A DNA stretch of 64,000 bases from Fragilaria crotonensis (lineage: Eukaryota > Bacillariophyta > Fragilariophyceae > Fragilariales > Fragilariaceae), in the NCBI GenBank assembly GCA_022925895.1, contig JAKSYS010000219.1:21387-85386 (forward strand), written 5' to 3'. The notes under the pieces were generated by a model, which saw only the letters and a program-made list of their open reading frames with translations, was not told the DNA's origin and made no database searches. A program made the position numbers and the translations under genes. The first letter of the stretch is position 1. Every line of letters begins with the position of its first letter. This document shows positions 10,261 through 20,370 of the stretch, in pieces.

Positions 10261-13215
10261 ATGTTGTCCTCGTCTGCTTCCTCAAAGGCACCCCTGCTCT
10301 TCTGTCAAAACCCCTTCTGCCTGAATTTCAACAAGAAACCCTTTTCCAATCAAGCAGCATATACACAGCATATTGATAGAAACATCGGGTGTTATAATTT
10401 CATTGTGAAGAAATCACACCATGCAGCAACACATGGGGCTTCTGCTTCACACCGTCGCCGTCTTCATGAGGATGGGAATATCACATGCACAAGTAACAAG
10501 AGGCCTGCCCTTTAAGGCGACATATGGTGAATGATCCCCACATGGATTTTGATGGCACAGACAACCTTCTGCAGTTTCCGGCTGGCAATGGTGTGGAAGT
10601 TGAAAGCACTTCTTGTGAGGACATCGAGGACTGCAACAAAAGTGATGATTTGTCCATGTTAAGTGATGACCCAAACATTCTTACCTGTACGAATTCTGCA
10701 CTTGATGAAGATGTGGAAGCCCCATCATTTCGTTCAAACTTCATGTATACTACCGATCAGAAGTGGACTGTTTCTCTCCTCAAAATCCTGGACCATGCCA
10801 ATGCACCCGACTACACTTTTGGTCAAGTCCTGGAGGGGCACGCTCTGCATCTGCTGATAATTATTCTTACAACCCAGTGGGTGGACTCTCGCGTGCCAAA
10901 AATGTTGATGCCCTGATCAACTCAGTTCGTAATGGGAAAAGACTGCTTCCCTTTGTACGAAGAGTGGATGTACATCATGGCTCTCCATCAGATGTGATTT
11001 GTTTTGACTTCGCTTCACAGTTGCTAAGTTTGCTGCAAAATCCAAGCATTATGACTGCAGAAAACCTTGCCATCGATATCAATGATCCCTGAAGCCCTAC
11101 CACAAATTGAAAGGCAGCAATGTTTTGGGTGAGGCACTGTCCGGGAGTGTCTATCGCAAGGCGTATGATCGATTAATCACAGATCCTCAGAAGCAATTGT
11201 TTGTTCCAATCATCCAATGGATTGATCGTACCTCTGTAACAGGGAATGATCGCTTTTCACTTAAACCCTACATGTTCACTCCAGCCATTTTTACAGAAAA
11301 ATTCAGAAGGAGTATCAAGGCATGGGGCTATCATGGCTTTCTCCCAAAGAGGAAGTCCTCATCAGCTCAGAAGCAGACACTTCGTATGGGCGATGCCATT
11401 CGTATCTATCATAAGGAGCTGGATGCTGTATTGGAGACCTTTCGAAATGTTCACCACAACTGTGTGGTGTTCATTTGCCAATTGGTCCAAAGGGTAGAAT
11501 CTGTGTCGACATTGTCACATGTGTGTTGTTCATCATTCAAGATATGCAAGAAGGAGATATGCTGTGTGGTCGGTATGGTGTTCACACCAGTGGAATCCAA
11601 CGCCCTCATCGGTGCTGTGATGTCAATTATGATGATCTGAAGAACTGTGATGTCCATTGCAAATACCTGGTAGCCTCGGATATGGGTTTCATTGCCAGGA
11701 GTAATGATGATGATCTCAGGAAACGATGGTCTCAACATAAACTTGAAAATGCATTTGAACACATTGCCTTTGCTGACCCTGAGCGTGGAATCTTTGGGGC
11801 CACTCCTGTGGAGACAATGCATGCATTTCGGAAAGGTGTCATCGAAAGTAACAAAACTTATATTGGACAGTCTTCCAGCATCCAAGAAGGCTGCCTTTGA
11901 TGACCTTGCAATAGCATTTCACAAGTCTCATCGCCAAACCTACCGAAAGGAGTATCCATCAACAGATTTCAGCAATGGGGTAACAAATTTGACAAAGATA
12001 ACTGCATCAGAACGCGTTGGCCTCGTTTTTTTTGTTTGTCATCCTCTTCCAATATGAAGCAGGATGGCAAATGATCCAAACATGTCTTGAGAAAAGAACA
12101 ACTAAGAAGGTTCCTGAGGTCCTTGAAGTACTTGAATCTCTCCTTTGTTTCGATGCTTGGCTAAACCAGAGTCATTACTGGGAGACTACAAATCCAGCAC
12201 ATGTTGCAAATGAAATGAAGAAACATCAGGATTCCATTCGCAATTTCATGGATATGTGCAAACAGTCCATTCCCTTGAAAGTTGAGGGAAAGGAGGATGA
12301 CAAGAAAAAGGGTAAGAAAAAGGGGAACCATCATAAGGAAGGAAGGACAGAAAAGCAATGCCGAGGATGCATGGAAGTTTCCGAAATTCCATGAGTTGTT
12401 ACACATTGTGGATGATATGTCTCGGTTTGGCTCTCCAGTGAACTTTTGTGCACAGCGTCCAGAATCACTTCTAATTCCTGCTGCAAAGCACCCTGGGAGA
12501 CGGGCACAGAAGCGAATTGAGGGTTCTGCATATGAACTTCAGGCAGCCCAACGTTTAATGTACTCCTTCATGATCGACACCATACACACGCGCATATGGG
12601 AGCAACCAGATGGTGATGCTGATGTACCCGACAGCCACCATGATGATGAAACAACAAGGAATGGAATCTTTCAGAGCACCGGACAAGCAACATTTGGCTG
12701 TGTTTATCGATTCAAATCGAGTAAACAAATTCAGTACAAAATTGAATGGGACACCAGAACTCACCGTGATTTACTTGCTCTTCCCCTGGAGTTGATTGAG
12801 TTTCTTTTTGATTCCTTTAAGGAATCCGACTCAATAACATTTTGTACTGAATACAAACGAGATGTCCACACCTTTCGATGTCATCCCTGCTATCAGTCCG
12901 ATGGTCCCATACATGACTGGATGATAATTGACTTTGGGGAACATGGGAAGTTTCCCCTGTCGTTTGGCTCTTGTAGTTGTTGTTGACTCACCCGCGGATC
13001 CGGACGAGAGATACCAACTGGTTGTTCAATCAACAACAGAAGAAATTAAAGAACACGAGTCAACACTGTTGAGGGAGTGGAAGTGGTCTCCAACATACCA
13101 CCTTGTCTCTGGAAACACTGTCGTGGCCCCTTGTTTTGTTATATCCATCTCACACAACAGTTCCACAGTTCTTGAGACAAAACCATATACAGAGTGGGCA
13201 TCCAAATTCGCTTAG
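10261..13215 (+). pseudogene. CACTA/Plavaka-like transposase, decayed
   Basis: Translation from ATG 10261 begins with a Cys/His zinc-finger-like segment (CLNFNKKPFSNQAAYTQHI, then GC), as in Plavaka-type transposases. After a stop at 10513-10515, homology-like coding passes through all three frames. The pieces are 10524-10860, then frame 2 to 11092, frame 1 from 11107 (VPIIQWIDRTSVTGNDRFSL), frame 3 from about 11470 (ADPERGIFGATPVETMHAFR), frame 1, frame 2 (ESLLCFDAWLNQSHYW), frame 3 from about 12380 (KFHELLHIVDDMSRFGSPVN, GRRAQKRIEGSAYELQAAQR) and finally frame 1 to 13215. Single-base losses explain several shifts, for example at 10850 and 11090. The first Asp of a DDE-type core is plausibly in IQWID. 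Family assignment rests on motif resemblance and on the ends of the element. The number of shifts shows that this copy is dead. Confidence 0.65.
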
Positions 13216-13319
13216 CTAGCTTGTTGCATCAAAGTACCTAAAGGAAACATGTTGCCATCGTCTGTCCGAGCCCTCACAATCTTTGGACCATCACCATCGG
13301 CTCGCTTTCTTGTTTGAAT

Positions 13320-16300
13320 CTACCCAAAGAGTAAAACTTGCCTTCCTGTTGATGTCTGGGCCATCATAAAAAGAGTTGCCTTCCGAAAGCTCACAAACTC
13401 ATTCTTCACAGTTGAGGTTGAGCAGCAATAATCCAAGGCCTCCTTGCAGAGAGGAATTGCAACCACTTCATTTGCATCATACACATACCCACTGTGAATG
13501 GTAACTGCATGTGAACCATTTCCATCGGATTCATTGAGCACAGCCAATACCATTGTGTCCTTCATTTGTTCTTGAAGGAGTTGCCAATCAAACATGTGTG
13601 GTCTCTTCAGAACTTGTCGGGTGATCCATGTAGGCAGCTGAGTTTCAGCAAACTGTCCCACCTTTCGAATGGCATCAACAGTACCTCCTCTTAGGTGACT
13701 TTCACCAAAATGGTTAATGGATTTGGCAGCATTATCAAATCCAATTGCATATAAAGCACTGGCCAATGACTTTGAAACACAAAGATCTTCACCTTCGGAT
13801 TGTACAAAGTGGACCTGGGGTGCTTCAGGAACCTGCAGCTTGGGATATTCATGCAAATGTGATTCTTTGAAATCGCCCACTGGTATGTCAACAAATCCAC
13901 ACCTCATACGCTTGACCTCCTCCAAGAATCCTGTCTTAAATTGTTTCACAAAGTCTTCATCAGTTCGAATGGGCTGTGTTTCTCCATGAAAGATGACCTC
14001 CCAGTAACCAGGGGCCTGTATCTGCTTCATATGTTTACCCCCTGGTGAGTCACTGTTGCTCCTTAAGGACCTTTTCGACTGAGGATCAAACACCCATTGT
14101 GTCTGTGGGGGAACGTATCGCAGCTTATGTACCTTTTAGTATGAATGAGGATGGTTTCCCCTTCAGGAACAGGTACAAATCCATCCGTGTTTCCAACGTT
14201 AATGACATGTTGGATTACCCCTTTGCATAATCGGCATCCTTGATCCAGTCTTTGGAAACAGCAATTTTTTCTTCCTTCTTTTCCAACTTTCCTTCTTTTG
14301 TCTTAACATTGTAAACCAAAAGTGCAACAAAGGTATCTTCACGTGGGTTGTACTTGAGGCCATGCACCATGGCCTCAGTGCCAAATGTCCATTCCAATTC
14401 AAATGCCCTTTTGAATTTCTTCCTTTCCTTCTTCATAAACTTTATTTCTTTCGTGTACTGCTCTCTGTAATCATCCTTTGTCTTTTTCTTCTTACATCCA
14501 TCAATTTTTTTGCATCTCGGCCCGCTTCTTTTCCACATTCTTCATGTGATCTTTGGTAGAGCTCCAACCCCAGTACAAAAATCTGTCCTCCACGAATTTG
14601 TTCATTGCTGCTTCATCCCTAAGAAGCACTGGTCGATCTTCACCGTCATCTCCTTTCTTTCGCCACTTTTTTCTAAATTTCTCAACTTCATTGTCTGATA
14701 CCAATGTTTTGTACCTACTTTCTCCGAAAGGTAATTTCGGGCATTCATCAGGTACATGAATGTCTCCATAACCATACGTACGAGGAGGCCCACCTTTCCA
14801 TACCCTGCTTGCTCGGGGAAGCTTAGCAGGATCATTCCACCAGGCTTCGTTGAGATCAATATCTTCTTCCTGTTGTTCAGGTCCATCAGCAGATCCAGAT
14901 GGTTTGAAATCGGCAACATCCTCCTCTGATGGCAAACTCCGTTCATTGGCATTTGGCAAAACATCCTCCCTGGAAGAAACATCCTCCAACGTAACACTGT
15001 CGTCCTCTGTGGCATTGGATGGTACTGGCACCCAGGGCCACGTGAAAGTCTGAAGTTCCAACTTCAGACTTCCGTAACAGGGATCCATCAAATGATTTGA
15101 ATTCTGACGTTTTGGGACTGTGACGTGTTGAAATTCTGCAATGCGATCAAACAGCAAAAACCACTGTGCTTTCATCGCATGCAAGTAGGAAATGGAAGCC
15201 GAATCATCCCTTTTAAACAGTTTTGTGAATATTCCCTGTGGAAAACAGCAAATGTGCTCCTTCGATTTCACATCAGTTGACATCTGGATTTCCATGCGAT
15301 CGCGTCTAAACATTTCGTTGTACGCTGCAACTCCATCTTGAGTCCCAATGATATCTCGGAGAATTATTGCAATTGCAGCTATAATCCCAATCCCACAGCT
15401 ATGGCCATCTTCTTGCAGGGGAAGAACATCATTATCCAACACCCTCAATGCAGGGAATGTATTGGTGCCCTTCATTTGCCCAAAAAAAGGTTCGTCCGAA
15501 CGGACTGAGCCACTTCATCTTGTTTGGAGTGCTGCTATCATTTGCACTGTTTTTCCTTTGCTCCTGGTAACTGAAGGCAAGGTTCAGGAACCAGACAACA
15601 CCGACATTGTTTGGAATTTTTCTCGTGCCGGAGGGATGAAGACTGCAATAGCGAAAAAAACATGTCCGGAGGCATGATACATCATCCGTGGCAGCCACAA
15701 CGTCTCCAGCATTGAAAACAAATGTTGCCCCCCAATGATCGTTGCTGAGATTCGTAGGAAACACAATCAACCTTTTCTGCAGAAGCCCTGGATAGAACAA
15801 CAGGACTTCCTTCACAACACGATTCATTTGGTCATCATACTTCTGGTAAAGTTCTTCCTTAGAACTTCCATACCTTTTTTTCACAAGGGCAAGACATTCT
15901 GCATGATCGGCTCCATTGGCTACCATCAAGTCGTTTTCGTACTTCTTTGCAGATAGATGACGTTGAAGACGCAAAGCAACCTTGAATTACCTGCATGTCG
16001 TCAAAGACAGGATTGCAACTGATGTGTGATACCTGCCATCCCTCATGAGGAGTGAAGTCATCATTTGCAGCTCACGGGTGGCCATCCAAGTTTTCCCACC
16101 ACTTTTGCTATGATCAAGCCTTTCCTGTGATCCCATTTCTCCAAAACCACGCAACTGGTCAGGCAGAACCAGGTCACCAAATGGTGGTGGAAGAAGGTTG
16201 TTCAAATAGTCCAGACCGGTAAATGCCTCTTCCAGATCTGCATTTGTCAGCAATGCTCCACTTGCAACATCATCTTGAGATCGATTGTTGATGAAGGGTA

Positions 16301-17527
16301 TTGGCACCATACAAATGTTTTTCTGGTGTTGCTACCATCATTCCGTGCACTGACTGTCTCATTGTTGCTCTGCACAATCTCCAAAACATCACTGCTCACG
16401 AGGGAAGGGGAACCACCACTCGATTTTGCGACTATATTGATCTTGCTTTCTTCCTCTGACTCAACAACAGCACGCGGGGAACCATCATTTCTTGTTGCAC
16501 TGATCACATCACTGTTGCTTTCAACAACCTCGACAGCAGCACTGTTAGCAGCACTGTTCAAAAGGGAACCGGAAGAAAGTTTCATCAGAGGGATAATGCA
16601 GTGCTCCTCAGACTCTGGTACAATCCATGCAAATCCACCTGTGGTCTCGTCCATTAAGGTGTCGGCAATTGTCTTGGGAAGAAACTCAATGCCAGTTGTG
16701 TCTTGGAGATTGATTTGACGGAACCCACAGGCTTGGTAGAATTCCTTTGGCTCGTCATGGGGACACTGCAAGTAGATGTCCACACCATGTAGGCTCTCCT
16801 GACATTGTGACAGCTCACGGTGAGACAATAATAAAAAAGTTGAATGCTTGATGAGCATTACTAACATCAGACGTCCAAACCCTTGCCGTCTCCAGGATGT
16901 AAGACCGGATGGCTTCCGTGATTCAGATTCTGCAATCAACAGCCAAAGCACCAACGACGCACCAACTTCATCTCCAATTCCACTTCGAAATGTAATGCAT
17001 GCAATAACAACAGAGTCTTGGCACCCTATGACAGATTTCTTGAAGGGGTCATCTTCTTTCCAAGAGGACGTCCCACAATCATTATTGATGGATCAGAATT
17101 CACAGCACGATCGATAGAGCTCAAATCAGCTTCTGTAGAATTGAATGATGTGCTGTAGAATTGCCTTGCAGCTTCTGTCGCCCACTTAAACCTTGTCGCC
17201 TCAGCTTTGTTTGTTTGGACACGTGTGGGGTACAACGTAACTACCTTGAATTGCCAAATTTCATTGGAGTCCTCTTTCGTTCTGAGTCATAATCTTGGAC
17301 AACGGGAGGTCTTGAAACCAAGAGCTGAACATGTGTAGTGGAAACTCTGAAACAGCACGAGCGGGTGATGATAAAAAGACTCGAACTTGCGATCTGAATT
17401 GTTTATTGACCTTTGTTCCTGGAGGTGGTGTGAATTCATCCATACCATCACGGAACAGGTACGCCTTATCCATAGGGACTCCTCCTTGCTGACGAGAGAC
17501 AGGGGACAGTGATGGAACCTCTGCCAT
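13320..17527 (-). pseudogene. GNAT acetyltransferase / Ulp1-like / cysteine-peptidase-like cargo protein, frameshifted
   Basis: Read on the minus strand from ATG 17527 (MAEVPSLSPV), coding runs through several frames to the stop at 13320. The order is as follows. An N-terminal region of unknown function (17527-17030). A GNAT-like domain (about 16990-16600) with a strand VVIACITFRSG, the acetyl-CoA-binding-type loop RRQGFGRLML and EFYQACGFRQI. A linker. A Ulp1/C48-like domain with NLSNDHWGATFVFN (15760-15720 area) and LPLQEDGHSCGIG (15435-15395 area), supplying His, Gln and Cys candidates. A Lys-rich segment with KKKKTKDDYREQ. A C-terminal domain (14093-13320) with EDLCVSKSLASAL, GSHAVTIHSGYVYDAN and AIPLCKEALDYC, resembling a Cys-His-Asn papain-like fold. 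At least five frame changes and an in-frame stop near 15988 break it. It may originally have been one gene or two. Confidence 0.65.
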
Positions 17528-19440
17528 TTTGTTGGTTGAAATATGAATAATCCTCCAACTGGTGTGCGTGTATACAACTCTTGAGCATGCGAACAGACAA
17601 CTGACAAAAAGAACCAATACCGGTAGATCAATCTGGTTTGATTCACTCAAATCAATGAGAATCTCTCAGATGACCGAATATTGGATTCTAGATGACAGAT
17701 TGCCTTACAAACTCAATCGAAGCACGCACACAAGACGAAGTACTTATTCCCTCAATTAACAACAAAATGAGAAGCACAACACTTGTCGACAAGGATCCTA
17801 ATTATGAAAGGAGAAGAAGAGGAGGATGTGAGATTGAAAGCTGGAAAATACAATCATGTGCAATGACACAACGTCAACAAGAAAGACTGGAGTACAGTAC
17901 CAGCACAATGTTGTACGGAAGCCTCCAAGGTACTGTCGTGGTGCGAACTCGTCCCAGTACTTGACAGTACCATGAGTACAGTACGTAGACAATGGTACAG
18001 GCACAACAGGAGTACCTCAACAAATCAATCAGTTGCTCACAATGATGGAAACGACGATTCAACACAACATTCTTGTGTTGATAGGACAAAACAATCAAAA
18101 ACTCACGAACAAGAACGACAGTTAAGTGCCCTTGTTAGTGGAAAGGAAGAAGAAGCAAAGGGCAAAGGGGACAAGCACAGAATGAAACATTCAATGCGGT
18201 GTTGGGCATGACACCAAGTTGTGACATCGACAACCGTACAGCAGGCACAAGGTAGTATTGTAATAAACCGTAGGCCCACCAAGGTACTGTCATACTCCCA
18301 GTACTTGATAGCAACATGAGTACAGTCGTAGACAACAGTACATGCACAAGGTAGTGTTGTACCGTAGCCTCAAGGTACTGTCGTATTCCCAGTACTTGGC
18401 AGTACCATAAGTACGGTACGTAGACCACGGTACAGGCGCGACGTAGTGTATTACCGTAGCCTCCAAGGTACTGTCGTACTCCCAGTACTTGGCAGCACCC
18501 TAAGTACGGTAGGTAGACGACTGTACAGGCGCGACGTAGTGTATCACCGTAACCTCAAGGTACTGTCGTGCGAACTCGTCCCAGTACTTGACTGCACCCT
18601 GAGCACCGTACGTAGACAACGGTACTGGCACAACGGGAGTACCTCAAAACTCATTCGACCATCACCATGATGGAAACATTCAATCAACACAACAATCAAC
18701 GAAAAAAGCACATTTGCAGTCTTACCACTTAAGACTGCAATGTCTTGTGGGTGGGAAAGGACGAAGAAGGAGCGAAGATGCCAAATAATGGAGCATCAAT
18801 GTGGTGTCGGGCATGACACCAAGTGGTGGAGTGCTCAACGAACGAAGTGTGAGATGTGACACTTCCCGCAAAAAAAATCACGTACGATTCTACTAAAGAC
18901 AATACTGTGGCTGAAAAAGAATTAATTCCTTGTAGAAATATACAGCATGCACTGGTATTGGTGCCAAAGAATTAATCAGTACATACTATCGCCTACAATT
19001 CTACGGTTTGTTGTTGAAAACACAAGATCACGTAGTACGTAGCATAGTGTCATAGGAGTACTCGCATGATACAATACTGTACTAAAAATTATACGCTACC
19101 ACCATACCGTAGTACACAAAACACAGCGCTATAGTAATGAAAGTACCGTACACAGTACCACACTACCATACACACAGACCACGCCGTAGCTACCATACTG
19201 TACACCACCGCACCATACTAAACGTACTGTAGCAGGCACCGAACACCATGCACCATGCACCAGACACGCCCATAGCTACTTGTACAACGTACAATGTACA
19301 GCGTATAACCAACAACGAACCATTGCGCTAGTACGACGGTAGTATCAGCTGACAGCACTGTAAAAACCGCTGTATACTGTACACTGTACGGCACAACCAA
19401 TAGTCCACCCACGATACACCATGCTACTCCAGTATTTCGT
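17528..19440. other. Repeat-rich right arm of the transposon, no gene
   Basis: The region upstream of the cargo gene is dominated by GTAC-containing degenerate repeats, including the 92-bp tandem array, and has no credible ORF. From about 18900 to 19440 it is nearly free of longer ORFs and is rich in GTAC, TACCGTAC and ACAC-type short motifs. Confidence 0.5.
18281..18655. repeat. Tandem repeat, about 92-bp unit, four copies
   Basis: Units begin with AAGGTACTGTC at 18281, 18372, 18465 and 18557, a spacing of 91-93 bp. Each contains CCCAGTACTTG and a later GTAGAC...GGTAC segment. A related, more distant copy starts at 17927. The array lies between the cargo gene and the right terminus of the transposon. 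Confidence 0.8.
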
Positions 19441-19495
19441 ACAAAACACGTACAGTACTCGGTGTTTTATGTGCATCGAAATAATGAAGAAAAAG

Positions 19496-19640
19496 CTCAG
19501 GAATAATACTGCAGTAGTTCAGGAGCAAAAAAATTCTTCATAAAAATGAGGAAACAGCAAATGTCGGAATCCTGAACTAAATAAATAAACCAGAAAAAAC
19601 TTCAGGAATCCTGAACTAAATATGGGAATCCTGAAATTTT
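19496..19640 (-). repeat. Right subterminal repeats
   Basis: TTCAGGA/TCCTGAA motifs occur near 19497, 19517, 19566, 19601 and 19625. The copy at 19601 is a palindrome, TTCAGGAATCCTGAA. They mirror the left subterminal cluster. Confidence 0.65.
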
Positions 19641-19705
19641 TCCAATAAATATGATAAAAATTCTTGTATCAACTATGGTACTTAGTTTTGGCACCCTTAG
19701 ATGGC
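19610..19705 (-). repeat. Right terminal inverted repeat of the composite transposon
   Basis: The complement of 19686-19705 equals the left terminus GCCATCTAAGGGTGCCAAAA. It is followed by GTG at 19706-19708. Confidence 0.7.
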
Positions 19706-19863
19706 GTGAATCTATCAGCACCTACTGGCAATAGATTCTGTGTGGACGGCAGTGACAAGTGCACTGATTTTTATGATGACACGACCAAGAATGACAATGA
19801 CAACAACCCACCAGTCTGTGCATTGCCCAAGCCAATGCCCAAGATAGCCCATCAAGGTTATGA

Positions 19864-20370
19864 ATGAAAGTGGATTTGTCATCTGTCCATGTGAGCATTG
19901 ACGAGTACGATGTCGAAAATGTTGGAACACATGTGACTTAGTGCAGCAACGGTGAGGAAGATGATGTTGATGTCGATGTCGATGTCAATGTCAATGTCAA
20001 TGTCAATGTCAATGTCAATGTCAATGTCAATGTCGATGTCAATGTCGATGTCAATGTCGATGTCAATGTCGATGTCGATGTTGATGTCGATGTTGATGTC
20101 GATGTCGATGTCAATGTCGATGTCAATGTCGATGTCAATGTCGATGTCAATGTCGATGTCAATGTCGATGTCAATGTCAATGTCAATGTCAATGTCGATG
20201 TCAATGTCGATGTCAATGTCAATGTCAATGTCGATGTCAATGTCAATGTCAATGTCAATGTCAATGTCAATGTCGATGTCGATGAGTATGGTGAAGACAA
20301 TGACACTGGCTTAGATGATGATGGCAAAGAGCGATACCACGAAGCTTGTTACAACTCTGTCATTGATTGA
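19864..20370 (+). pseudogene. Acidic Asp/Asn-Val repeat ORF with one internal stop
   Basis: From ATG 19864 a frame reads MKVDLSSVHVSIDEYDVENV, meets TAG at 19939, then continues open. It passes through a long run of alternating Asp/Asn and Val encoded by a hexanucleotide repeat, to an acidic tail (DEYGEDNDTGLDDDGKERYH) and a stop at 20368. The non-repeat flanks are protein-like and share the frame with the repeat, which suggests a former gene of about 168 codons. No function can be assigned. It may equally be a chance frame, because every frame through this repeat is open. Confidence 0.35.
19963..20286. repeat. Hexanucleotide microsatellite (GATGTC/AATGTC)n
   Basis: About 54 tandem copies of a 6-bp unit alternating between GATGTC and AATGTC, with rare GATGTT. 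The unit length keeps all reading frames open on both strands, giving (Met-Ser)n or (Asp/Asn-Val)n on the plus strand and Ser/Leu-Thr runs on the minus strand. Confidence 0.95.

Larger units (their letters stand above)
7835..19705. mobile_element. Large composite DNA transposon (CACTA/Plavaka-like) with TIRs, transposase and protease/acetyltransferase cargo
   Basis: The two ends carry the same sequence in opposite orientation. The left end reads GCCATCTAAGGGTGCCAAAA from 7835, and the complement of 19686-19705 is the same. A weaker match, GATATGAGAATTTTTTG versus GATACAAGAATTTTTAT, follows further in. GTG stands immediately outside each end (7832-7834 and 19706-19708), as expected for a 3-bp target duplication. 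Inside each end lie multiple short subterminal repeats. The body holds a minus-strand accessory gene (8.4-9.6 kb), a plus-strand transposase gene (10.3-13.2 kb), a large minus-strand protease/acetyltransferase gene (13.3-17.5 kb) and a repeat-rich right arm (17.6-19.4 kb). Subterminal repeats and a 3-bp duplication fit the CACTA/Plavaka group, although the ends do not read CACTA. Frameshifts in both large genes suggest this copy cannot move by itself. Confidence 0.75.

Noticed and set aside
19938-20327. Ser/Leu-Thr-rich 129-codon ORF on the minus strand and Met-Ser ORF on the plus strand
   Set aside because: Both are readings of the 6-bp microsatellite, which is open in all frames.
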